A stretch of 40,579 nt of DNA from Streptomyces oceani (lineage in GTDB: Bacteria; Actinomycetota; Actinomycetes; Streptomycetales; Streptomycetaceae): assembly GCF_001751245.1 (NCBI RefSeq), contig NZ_LJGU01000141.1, positions 1 to 40,579 on the forward strand. Reading direction: 5' to 3'. The notes under the pieces are model-generated. The model had not been told where the DNA came from and searched no databases. It worked only from the letters and a program-made list of their open reading frames with translations. How positions within the stretch are numbered: position 1 is the first letter of the stretch; every line of letters begins with the position of its first letter. Below, piece by piece: positions 23,913 to 31,082 of this stretch. The translations under genes and the position numbers were made by a program.

Positions 23913-24248
23913 TCAGGCGCGCATGCCCTGATAGACACCCTGGCCCGTCGCGCCGCGCATCTGCTGCTGAGCCTGCTGGTCCGTCTCGTGGCCGTGCTCG
24001 GAGGTGATGTTGAGGTCCGCCTTGAGCCCCTCGAGCGCGTTGCTCAGCGCGGTGCCGGCACCCGCCAGGTTCTCGTAGTTCTCCTGGCCGGCCGCGGAGC
24101 CGGAGCCGACATACGAGAGGGCCAGCTGGCCACCCTGGTTGCGGATGGTGGTGGCCGCAGTCTCCATCCGATCGTAGGCGTCGGCGACGATCCCCTCGAT
24201 GGCCTTGAGCGCCTCGGTACTGACATTGACGTCGTACTCGCCTGACAC
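23913..24248 (-). CDS. WXG100 family protein with tyrosine in the WXG turn
   Basis: A 111-aa protein, first gene of the T7SS cluster. Helix 1 (TEALKAIEGIVADAYDRMET) and helix 2 (ENYENLAGAGTALSNALEGL) flank the turn SYVGSGS at residues 45-51, where Y-V-G stands exactly where WXG is expected. The C-terminal tail is Gln/Gly-rich. A GTG start follows GAGGAGGAC. Loss of the tryptophan in one member of an Esx pair is known in some systems. It is probably the partner of the downstream WGD protein, exported through EccC. Confidence 0.85.
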   Translation of the reverse strand: MSGEYDVNVSTEALKAIEGIVADAYDRMETAATTIRNQGGQLALSYVGSGSAAGQENYENLAGAGTALSNALEGLKADLNITSEHGHETDQQAQQQMRGATGQGVYQGMRA

Positions 24249-24335
24249 GTCGTCCTCCTCGTCTCGCCCCGTGCTGGCGCGGAAACACCGATGACGGTGA
24301 CGTCGCGTCAGCGACTTCTGAACATGGCGTAATTC

Positions 24336-24341
24336 AGCCTA
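24336..24341 (-). promoter_or_regulatory. Possible -10 element of the T7SS operon
   Basis: TAGGCT on the minus strand about 88 bp upstream of the first WXG100 start. It would give a leader of roughly 80 nt. No matching -35 box is seen at standard spacing; a TTGACG further upstream does not align with it. The interval 24249-24425 otherwise shows no gene. Confidence 0.3.
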
Positions 24342-24425
24342 GAAGGTCGTCGTATCAGACACGTATCCACTGTGTAACGGTGCCTGTTGCAGCGTCAACC
24401 AGCAAAGTCCGTACACGACATCGGG

Positions 24426-24953
24426 TCACACCAGAGCGCGTGCCTCCCGAGGCTGGAGGACCAGCCTCGTACGGGTGGCCACCAGCCGACCCTCCTGCGG
24501 GTACGAGTGCCAGGTGCGCCAGGCCACCTCCTCGTCCTGCCGCTGGACCAGCAGTGCCGTGAAGGCGGTCGGATCGCCGGGAAAGGTGCCCGCCAGGCCG
24601 TTGGGGTGGTCGGCGACCAGGGCGAGGAGTTCCTGCGCGCGTCCCGCGAAGGAGCCGGGGGACAGCGTCTCGACCCGAGCGGCGAACTCGTAGTCGCAGT
24701 CGCCGATCCGCTTGGACACCCCGAGCGGCAGTGGCGAGTTGCTTCCCGGCATGCAGGCGACAGTCTCCGAGCAGGAGTCCGGGCCGTCCCGCAGCAGCAC
24801 CTGGTGGGAGGCGCCCAGTAACCGCAACTGCACGCGGGCGCCGGAGAGTTCCAGGTCGAGCGTGGCCAGCGCCGGCAGTGGTCCGCGTCCCAGCGCCCAG
24901 GCCAGGTCCGCCGCGCGGGTGTCGCTGTAGGCGATCTTGAGTGAAGTGAGCAT
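24426..24953 (-). CDS. DUF2617 family protein
   Basis: A 175-aa protein that closely fits the actinobacterial DUF2617 pattern: LKIAYSDTRAADLAWALGR start, ATLDLELSGARVQLRLLGASHQV, CSETVACMPG, DYEFAARVETLSPGSF and AQELLALVADHPNGLAGTFPG, ending WHSYPQEGRLVATRTRL. It looks like a soluble beta-rich domain with two cysteines near residues 61-67. The ATG has GGAG eight bases upstream. Function is unknown. I recall this gene next to core Streptomyces genes rather than T7SS genes, so it marks the right edge of the secretion cluster. Confidence 0.87.
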   Translation of the reverse strand: MLTSLKIAYSDTRAADLAWALGRGPLPALATLDLELSGARVQLRLLGASHQVLLRDGPDSCSETVACMPGSNSPLPLGVSKRIGDCDYEFAARVETLSPGSFAGRAQELLALVADHPNGLAGTFPGDPTAFTALLVQRQDEEVAWRTWHSYPQEGRLVATRTRLVLQPREARALV

Positions 24954-25136
24954 GGGTCGACTCCGCGGGAAGCAACGGAAAGTGGACTCACCGAATCACG
25001 GAAAGAGCCGAGGCACAGCGCTTTTGCCCGAGTTCATCGGGGTATTTACCTCGTCGGAGTTCTTTCTGCTCGGTTGTTCAACCAAGCCGCCCATGGCCGG
25101 ATAACACACGGGCCGCGACCGGTTAGTGATGGCTTG

Positions 25137-25229
25137 TCAGTGTCGGTGCGGGTGGCCGTCCAGGCCGCCGTGGAGGAACGCCACACGGATCGGCGTCACC
25201 CGGCGGCCTACGAACTCCTGGGCGGTCAT
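25137..25229 (-). CDS. Possible 30-aa basic peptide
   Basis: A short reading frame starting ATG with AAGGGGGA about six bases upstream. The peptide begins MTAQEFVGRRVTPIRVAF and ends LHGGLDGHPHRH. It is Arg/His-rich with no cysteine. It lies in the 546-bp gap 24954-25499, upstream of the DUF2617 gene and on the same strand, so it could be a leader peptide or a small protein. I do not recognise it. The ribosome binding site is the main support. The rest of the gap holds a lower-GC stretch (25000-25140) and a GGAACGTTCC palindrome at 25361-25370, with no other gene visible. Confidence 0.4.
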   Translation of the reverse strand: MTAQEFVGRRVTPIRVAFLHGGLDGHPHRH

Positions 25230-25499
25230 GGCGTCCCCCTTCGTCTGACCGGACCCCGCGTCGTGAACGTGCGAGCGCGACGGCGTCGTTCGCCGTGCGG
25301 TGGCACCTCGGCGAGGCTGCACCTCATCGCCGCGGCGCCGCGAACACACGCGGCTACAACGGAACGTTCCCGACGGAACCCGCTTCAATCCCCCCGTGGC
25401 ACCGCCGAAGCGCGCTGACTCGTGTATGCCGGCCCTCGCTCGGCACGGGCCGCCAACCGCCCCTGCGGGAGGGCGCGCACGCTCCACTCCGTACGTCCG

Positions 25500-26696
25500 T
25501 CACGCGCTCCGGACCAGCCGGTCCACCGCGTCCCGTACGGACTCCCCACGCTTGCAGAAGGAGAAGCGCACCAGCCACCCCGGCGCCTCCGCCCCCTGGT
25601 AGAACGCCGCGGTGGGAATCGCCACCACCCCCGCCCGCTCCGGCAGTTCACGGCAGAACCGCACCCCGTCCGCGTGCCCCCAGGGCCGTACGTCCGCCTG
25701 CACGAAGTATCCCGCGTCCGCCCGGTACGGCCGCAGCCCCGCCGAGCGCAGCCCCTCCGTCAACAGGTCGCGGCTGCGTACGAGTTCGCTCCGCAGCCGC
25801 TCGGCCCACTCCGACACCGAGTCCAGTGAGCTGGCCAGCGCCGCCTGGTACGGCGCCCCGGAGACGTACGTCAGGAACTGCTTCGCGGACGCCGCCGCGC
25901 CCACCAGTTCCGTCGGGCCGCACAGCCAACCCACCTTCCAGCCCGTGACGTTGAAGGTCTTGCCCGCCGAGGAGATCACCAGAGTGCGCTCCCGCATGCC
26001 GGGCAGCGCGGCGATGGTGTGGTGCCGCGCGCCGTCGTAGACCAGGTGCTCGTACACCTCGTCGGTGACGACGGTCAGCCCGTGCCGCTGGCACACCTCG
26101 GCGATGACGGCCAGCTCGTCCGGGCGGAACACCTTGCCGGTGGGATTGTGCGGGGTGTTCAGCAGCAGGACACGGCTGCGCGGCGTGACCGCCGCGCGCA
26201 GCGCGTCCGGGTCCAGCTCGAAGCCCTCGCTCCCGGCCGCGAGGGGCACGGCCACCAGTTGGGCGCCGGCGAGGCGCGCGTCGGCGGCGTACGCGTCGTA
26301 GCACGGGTCGAAGGCGATGATCTCGTCACCCGGGTCGCAGAGCCCCAGCACGGCCGCCGCCAGCGCCTCGGTCGCTCCGGTGGTGACCAGCACCTCCCGC
26401 TCAGGGTCGTAGGTCAGGCCGTACTGCCGCAGCTGGTGCTCGGCGACGGCCTCCCGCAGGGCCGGTACGCCCCGCGCAGGCGGGTACTGGTTCTCGCCGG
26501 CCAGCACCGCCCGCGACACCCCCTCCAGCAGCGCGGGCGGGCTGGCCAGCTCCGGCACGCCCTGGCCGAGGTTGACCGCGCCGGTACGGCGGGCCAGGTC
26601 GGTCATCTCGGTGAAGATCGAGGTGGCCATGCCGCGCACCCGCGCCGCCGGTCGCCAGTCCCGCGGGGTGTTCGCGCGCTGGGTGTCCGCGCCCAT
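25500..26696 (-). CDS. PLP-dependent class I/II aminotransferase
   Basis: A 398-aa fold-type I aminotransferase. Seen: the VNLGQGVPELASPP substrate loop, NQYPPARGVPALREA, VTTGATEALAAAVL, the FDPCYDAYAADARLAGA segment, NTPHNPTGKVF, the VTDEVYEHLVYDG aspartate-tyrosine pair and SSAGKTFNVTGWKVGW with the PLP lysine, then RFSFCK with the carboxylate-binding arginine. The pattern is closest to the kynurenine aminotransferase / glutamine transaminase / DapC-like group; Streptomyces annotations usually say aspartate aminotransferase. The ATG at 26696 has GGAAGG at about ten bases; upstream frame is low-complexity. A TATGGT -10-like box lies about 50 bp upstream. A link to the kyn operon 22 kb away is speculative. 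Confidence 0.92.
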   Translation of the reverse strand: MGADTQRANTPRDWRPAARVRGMATSIFTEMTDLARRTGAVNLGQGVPELASPPALLEGVSRAVLAGENQYPPARGVPALREAVAEHQLRQYGLTYDPEREVLVTTGATEALAAAVLGLCDPGDEIIAFDPCYDAYAADARLAGAQLVAVPLAAGSEGFELDPDALRAAVTPRSRVLLLNTPHNPTGKVFRPDELAVIAEVCQRHGLTVVTDEVYEHLVYDGARHHTIAALPGMRERTLVISSAGKTFNVTGWKVGWLCGPTELVGAAASAKQFLTYVSGAPYQAALASSLDSVSEWAERLRSELVRSRDLLTEGLRSAGLRPYRADAGYFVQADVRPWGHADGVRFCRELPERAGVVAIPTAAFYQGAEAPGWLVRFSFCKRGESVRDAVDRLVRSA

Positions 26697-26934
26697 GTCT
26701 GTCGCCGCCTTCCCGAGCGATCGTCCGTGTCCGAGCCCTCCAACCATAGGTGTCGCGGGCCGCCGGGAACCCCCGCCCGTACGGCCCCCGGTTCGCGGTA
26801 CGACCCCCGGGCTCTCGCCCGTACGGCCGCCGCGCACAGCGGCGCCCCCTCCCACGCGCCGCCCGTACGGGACGGAAGCGGAAGGGGGCGCCGCCGACTG
26901 CGAACCGGGGCATCCGCCCTCGGGGGCGGATGGC

Positions 26935-27486
26935 TCAGCTGTCGTCCGAGCCGGAACCGGAGTCGCCGTCCGAGTCCTCGCCGGACTCGGCGTCCTTCTC
27001 CAGGCCCAGCTGGTCGACCAGCCACTTGTCGAACTCGATCGAGGCCCGCACCCAGCTGACCGTGCTGGACACGAAGTGCTCCAGCGCGACGCCGACGCCG
27101 ACCATCATCTGGGCCTCGCCGATCAGCCGGACGGTGCCGTCGTCGTGCGTGTGGCTGTACACCTTCGGCCACAGAGTGCGGCGGTTCCAGTCGTCGATCG
27201 ACTCGAGCAGTTTGCCCTTGTCATCGATCGGATGCGGCCGGTCGTAGAACGTGCGGACGGAGAAGACCTGCTGGTCGCCCTCGCCACGGAACATGAAGTA
27301 CGTGCGGAAGTCCTCCCACGGCGCTGCGAGGTCACCCTCGTCATCGACGACGTACTTCAGCTCCATCTGGTCGAGGAGCTGCTTGACCAGGTCCTGGTCT
27401 GGGACGACGGGGCCGGCCGGGCCCTCGTCCTTTGGGTCGGGCTGCTGGCCCCCGAAGTTCGGAATCGAGGACGGGTCGATGCTCAC
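26935..27486 (-). CDS. YbjN domain-containing protein
   Basis: A 183-aa cytosolic protein of the YbjN / type III secretion chaperone-like fold. Core segments are QMELKYVVDDEGDLAAPW, YFMFRGEGDQQVFSVRTFYDRP, LLESIDDWNRRTLWPKVYSH and LIGEAQMMVGVGVALEHFVSSTVSW. The last 22 residues are Ser/Asp/Gly/Glu repeats. I chose the GTG at 27486 (VSIDPSSIPNFGG) because GAAGGG lies nine bases upstream; an ATG at 27519 would add 11 residues but its AGAGG is abutting. Such proteins are often stress-linked in actinobacteria; its role here is unknown. clpB is the upstream neighbour. Confidence 0.85.
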   Translation of the reverse strand: MSIDPSSIPNFGGQQPDPKDEGPAGPVVPDQDLVKQLLDQMELKYVVDDEGDLAAPWEDFRTYFMFRGEGDQQVFSVRTFYDRPHPIDDKGKLLESIDDWNRRTLWPKVYSHTHDDGTVRLIGEAQMMVGVGVALEHFVSSTVSWVRASIEFDKWLVDQLGLEKDAESGEDSDGDSGSGSDDS

Positions 27487-27764
27487 CGTGGTGGTCCCTT
27501 CAGTACGGAATTCGGCCATCCTCTCGCATCCCCGACCGGTCCACGCAAGCGCGCGCGGGCACATGTCCGAAGCCGCCGCCGCGCGGGCGCGTACGCCCTG
27601 GTGAGACGCCTGATCCGGGCGAGAGAACGTACGAGCGCCGCCGGCTCCGGACGCTCACCCATCGGTGTCGTCGCCCTGGCCGGTGCCGTCGGAATCCGAG
27701 TCCGTCGCCCGGTCCACGTCTGATCACGAGCGGCCCGGGACGGCGGAACGGTCCCTGGCCGCTC

Positions 27765-27780
27765 GGCCGGGAAACCGGCC
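27765..27780 (-). terminator. GNRA-loop terminator hairpin after clpB
   Basis: GGCCGG and CCGGCC pair perfectly around a GAAA tetraloop, 37 bp past the clpB stop. The motif GGCCGCTCGG next to it is repeated at about 27757 and 27787. This is a stable candidate terminator in the 330-bp gap 27487-27816, which otherwise shows no convincing gene. Confidence 0.5.
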
Positions 27781-27816
27781 CGGGCCGCTCGGTCGGGAAG
27801 CGCCCCGGGACGCCGC

Positions 27817-30609
27817 TCAGCCCCGCTCGGCCGGGCCGACACTCAGGCCGTCCCAGCCCTCCACCCGGTCGACCCGCACGGTGTCCCCGTCCCGCACCTC
27901 GCCGGACAGGATCTCCCGCGCCAACTGGTCCCCGATCGCCGTCTGCACCAGCCGCCGCAACGGCCGTGCGCCGTACGCCGGATCCATGCCCTCCCGGGCC
28001 AGCCAGTCCAGCGCGGCCGGGGTGACGTCCAGCTCCAGCCGGCGCTCGGACAGCCGCCGCTGGAGACCGTCCAGCTGTAGCGCCGCGATCCGACTCAGTT
28101 CCTCCTGACTGAGCGCCGAGAAGACCACCACGTCGTCCAGCCGGTTCAGGAACTCCGGCCGGAAGGCGGCCCGTACGGCGTCCAGCACCTTCTCCTGCTG
28201 CTCCTCCTCCTTGACCAGCGGGTTCGTCAGATGCTGGCTGCCGAGGTTGGAGGTGAGGATGAGGATGGTGTTGCGGAAGTCGACCGTACGCCCCTGCCCG
28301 TCCGTGAGCCGCCCGTCGTCCAGCACCTGCAGCAGGATGTCGAAGACCTCGTGGTGCGCCTTCTCCACCTCGTCCAACAGCACCACGCTGTACGGCCGCC
28401 GGCGCACCGCCTCGGTCAGCTGACCGCCCTCCTCGTACCCGACGTAACCAGGCGGGGCCCCGACGAGGCGGGCCACCGAGTGCTTCTCGCCGTACTCGCT
28501 CATGTCGATGCGGACCATCGCCCGCTCGTCGTCGAAGAGGAAGTCCGCCAGCGCCTTGGCCAGCTCCGTCTTGCCGACGCCCGTGGGCCCGAGGAAGAGG
28601 AACGAGCCGGTGGGACGGTCCGGGTCCGCGATGCCGGCCCGGGTGCGGCGTACCGCGTCCGAGACGGAACGCACCGCCGGGGCCTGCCCGATCAGCCGGC
28701 GGCCCAGCTCCTCCTCCATCCGCAACAGCTTCCGCGTCTCGCCCTCGAGCAGCCGACCGGCGGGAATGCCGGTCCAGGAGGCGACCACCTCGGCGATGTC
28801 GTCCTGGCCGACCTCCTCCTTGACCATGGTTGGCTTCTCGCCCGCCGAGCCCCGGGCGCCCCCGCTGGCCGCTTGCTCCTGCTCGGCGGCGGTCGCCCCA
28901 GAGTCCTGCTCAGCGGCTGTAGCCGCAGATGCCTTCTCAGCGGCTGTAGCCGCAGATGCCTGCTCAGCGGCTGTAGCCGCAGATGCCTGCTCAGCGGCGG
29001 TAGCCGCAGATGCCTGCTCAGCGGCGGTAGCCGCGGATGCTTTCTCAGCGGCTGTAGCCGCTTCGAGGCGGCGCTCCAGATCCGGGATCTCCCCGTACAA
29101 CAGCTGCGAGGCACCCTCGAAATCGCCGTCCCGCTGGGCCCGTTCGGCCTGGCCACGGGCCTCGTCCAGGCGCTCCTTCAGCTCACCCAGCTGGTTGAGG
29201 CTCTGCTTCTCCTTCTCCCAGCGGGCGGTGAGGCCGCGCAGCTCCTCCTCCCGATCGGCCAGCTCGCGGCGCAGCCGGGCCAGCCGCTCCACCGAGCCCG
29301 GGTCGGTCTCATTGGCCAGCGCCAGCTCCTCCATCCTCAGCCGGTCGACGGCCCGCTGGAGCTCGTCGATCTCGACCGGCGAGGAGTCGATCTCCATCCG
29401 AAGCCGGGACGCCGCCTCGTCCACCAGGTCGATGGCCTTGTCGGGGAGGAACCGGGAGGTGATGTAGCGATCGGACAGGGCGGCGGCGGCCACCAGCGCG
29501 CCGTCCGCGATCTGCACCTTGTGGTGCGCCTCGTACCGCCCCTTCAGGCCGCGCAGGATCGCGATGGAGTCGCCCACGGTCGGCTCGGCCACCAGCACCT
29601 GCTGGAAGCGACGCTCCAGCGCCGGGTCCTTCTCGATCCGTTCGCGGTACTCGTCCAGCGTGGTGGCGCCCACCATCCGCAGCTCGCCGCGGGCCAGCAT
29701 CGGCTTGAGCATGTTCCCCGCGTCCATCGCGGAGTCGCCGCCCGCGCCCGCGCCGACGACGGTGTGCAGCTCGTCGATGAAGGTGATGACCCGCCCGTCA
29801 CTCGACTTGATCTCGGCGAGCACGGTCTTCAACCGCTCCTCGAACTCGCCCCGGTACTTCGCGCCGGCCACCATCGCGCCGATGTCCAGCCCGACCAGAC
29901 GCTTGTCCTTCAGCGACTCCGGCACGTCGCCCTTCACGATCCGCTGTGCCAGGCCCTCCACCACCGCGGTCTTCCCGACCCCCGGCTCGCCGATGAGCAC
30001 CGGGTTGTTCTTCGTACGCCGCGACAGCACCTGCACGACCCGACGGATCTCCTGGTCCCGGCCGATGACCGGGTCGAGCTTGCCGTCCCGGGCGGCGGCG
30101 GTGAAGTCCGTGCCGAACTTCTCCAGCGCCTTGTACGTCCCCTCCGGGTCGGCGTTGGTCACGCGCTGGCTGCCACGGGCGGCGGCGAAGGCGTCCAGCA
30201 GCTTACGGTCCGCCGCGCCCTGCTCCTTGAGCAGCGTGCCGGTGGCCTCGCCCTTCGTGGCCAGGCCGATCAGCAGGTGCTCCGTGGAGACGTAGTCGTC
30301 GCCCAGCTCCTTGGCGCGGTCCGTCGCGTCGGCGATGACGGCCAGCAGCGCCCGGTTCGGCTGCGGTCGGGCGACGGTCGACCCCTGGACGCTGGGCAGC
30401 GCGGCGAGCTGGCGCTCGGCGCCGGCGCGCAGGGCCGCCTGGTCCGCCTCGGCGGCGGCGAGCAGGTCCTGGATGTTCTCGTTGTCCTCGCCCTCGAGCA
30501 GGGCCAGGAGCAGGTGTGCCGGGGTGATGTCGGGGTGGCCGTCCCGGACGGCACGGTCGTTGGCCGTGCTGATGGCGTCCCGGCTCTTGTTGGTCAGCTC
30601 GGCGTCCAC
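27817..30609 (-). CDS. clpB: ATP-dependent disaggregase ClpB
   Basis: A 930-aa Hsp100 chaperone that, with DnaK, extracts proteins from aggregates. The Clp-N double repeat (DAELTNKSRDAI start, DITPAHLLLALLEG, YVSTEHLLIGLA) leads to AAA1 with GEPGVGKT at about 207-214 and the coiled-coil middle domain. A 60-70 residue Ala/Glu/Thr repeat insertion (ASAATAAEQ units, about 516-575) follows, then EEVGQDDIAEVVASWTGIP and AAA2 with GPTGVGKTE near 676. Usual ClpB is about 860-870 aa, so the extra length is mostly this insertion. GTG at 30609 is chosen from GAGGAGGA upstream and because VDAELTN is the normal ClpB start; a longer frame begins TTG at 30672. HspR-type operators lie upstream. Confidence 0.96.
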   Translation of the reverse strand: MDAELTNKSRDAISTANDRAVRDGHPDITPAHLLLALLEGEDNENIQDLLAAAEADQAALRAGAERQLAALPSVQGSTVARPQPNRALLAVIADATDRAKELGDDYVSTEHLLIGLATKGEATGTLLKEQGAADRKLLDAFAAARGSQRVTNADPEGTYKALEKFGTDFTAAARDGKLDPVIGRDQEIRRVVQVLSRRTKNNPVLIGEPGVGKTAVVEGLAQRIVKGDVPESLKDKRLVGLDIGAMVAGAKYRGEFEERLKTVLAEIKSSDGRVITFIDELHTVVGAGAGGDSAMDAGNMLKPMLARGELRMVGATTLDEYRERIEKDPALERRFQQVLVAEPTVGDSIAILRGLKGRYEAHHKVQIADGALVAAAALSDRYITSRFLPDKAIDLVDEAASRLRMEIDSSPVEIDELQRAVDRLRMEELALANETDPGSVERLARLRRELADREEELRGLTARWEKEKQSLNQLGELKERLDEARGQAERAQRDGDFEGASQLLYGEIPDLERRLEAATAAEKASAATAAEQASAATAAEQASAATAAEQASAATAAEKASAATAAEQDSGATAAEQEQAASGGARGSAGEKPTMVKEEVGQDDIAEVVASWTGIPAGRLLEGETRKLLRMEEELGRRLIGQAPAVRSVSDAVRRTRAGIADPDRPTGSFLFLGPTGVGKTELAKALADFLFDDERAMVRIDMSEYGEKHSVARLVGAPPGYVGYEEGGQLTEAVRRRPYSVVLLDEVEKAHHEVFDILLQVLDDGRLTDGQGRTVDFRNTILILTSNLGSQHLTNPLVKEEEQQEKVLDAVRAAFRPEFLNRLDDVVVFSALSQEELSRIAALQLDGLQRRLSERRLELDVTPAALDWLAREGMDPAYGARPLRRLVQTAIGDQLAREILSGEVRDGDTVRVDRVEGWDGLSVGPAERG
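28886..29062 (-). repeat. 27-bp tandem repeat inside clpB
   Basis: Six full copies and a partial copy of a 27-bp unit beginning GCGGCTGTAGCCGCAGATG (as read on the plus strand), with few differences between copies. Each encodes ASAATAAEQ or a variant (K or D in places). The unit length keeps the frame, so copy number could change without breaking ClpB. It lies between the middle domain and the second ATPase domain. Confidence 0.9.
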
Positions 30610-30652
30610 GGTGCTGCGTTCCTCCTCGTCGTCGCTGCGGTCAACGCGGCTC

Positions 30653-30673
30653 AGTAAGTATTGATAAGTCAAG
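30653..30673. promoter_or_regulatory. Second, weaker HAIR-like site upstream of clpB
   Basis: AGTAAGT-N7-AGTCAAG matches the HspR inverted repeat (CTTGAGT-N7-ACTCAAG) at 4 of 7 and 6 of 7 positions. It lies 31 bp downstream (towards clpB) of the stronger site, close to three helical turns. Tandem HAIR sites are common at HspR-controlled promoters. Confidence 0.4.
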
Positions 30674-30683
30674 CCTATAACAA

Positions 30684-30704
30684 CTTGAGTCTATAACGCT
30701 CAAC
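30684..30704. promoter_or_regulatory. HAIR operator (HspR binding site) upstream of clpB
   Basis: CTTGAGT-N7-GCTCAAC matches the HspR-associated inverted repeat CTTGAGT-N7-ACTCAAG with a perfect left arm and two changes in the right. It overlaps minus-strand promoter-like boxes (TTGAGC, then TATAGG about 18 bases later). HspR repression of clpB and dnaK is established in Streptomyces, so heat-shock control of clpB here is expected. Confidence 0.75.
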
Positions 30705-30918
30705 CCGTCGGCGCTGTTCGGTGCGGTCCCCTTCCCGTGCGCTGACTCTTCGTGGTTGTAACGTCCCGCCTCGTGCGAGGCGGGTCGGTCCCGGCCGACC
30801 GATTCCGCCGTGGTGGGGAACCGGTCGGCCGCGTCTGACATCGAGTCGAGTGTGGGGTGTGCGGGCGGGGCGGACACGCGCCCGGCACGGACAGCCCACA
30901 GAGCACCGGGTTACGCTG

Positions 30919-30977
30919 CGACGTACGTACAGCGACGTACGTACGGCAGGGCCACGGCAGTTGAGAACGGCAGTTGA
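30919..30977 (+). repeat. Two sets of direct repeats upstream of the kinase gene
   Basis: CGACGTACGTAC occurs at 30919-30930 and 30933-30944, 14 bp apart. ACGGCAGTTGA occurs at 30954-30964 and 30967-30977, 13 bp apart. Both lie in the 473-bp gap 30610-31082 between clpB and the kinase gene, just after a TACGCT -10-like box (30912-30917). A perfect TTGGGCCCAA palindrome follows at 31044-31053. Together they look like a regulatory region for the kinase gene; no regulator is known to me. Confidence 0.6.
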
Positions 30978-31082
30978 AACAGATGGCCCGACAGCGAACG
31001 CAGTCCGGATCGCCTGACCGTACCGTGGCGGACCCGGGTGGTGTTGGGCCCAACTGAGGGGCGGGGGAAAGCGTTGAGCGCC

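Noticed and set aside
8250..24430. Integrase, transposase or attachment-site repeats flanking the T7SS cluster
   Set aside because: I looked for recombinase genes and for matching repeats at both edges and found none. The tRNA cluster is 13 kb away and its tRNA ends are intact with no duplicated 3' fragment seen.
25340..25370. ECF-sigma (SigR-like) promoter GGAAC...GTT before the 30-aa frame
   Set aside because: The spacing to GTT is 20 nt rather than 18-19 and the -35 box overlaps a GGAACGTTCC palindrome, so the match is not convincing.
27660..27720. Acidic short minus-strand frame (SDVDRATDSDSDG-like) between clpB and the YbjN gene
   Set aside because: It resembles an acidic C-terminus like that of the YbjN protein, but an in-frame stop lies just upstream and no ribosome binding site is present. 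It might be a gene remnant; too short to call.
28231..30657. Long plus-strand open frame opposite clpB
   Set aside because: It lacks any family motif and has a composition expected from reading a high-GC gene backwards. ClpB on the minus strand accounts for the region.
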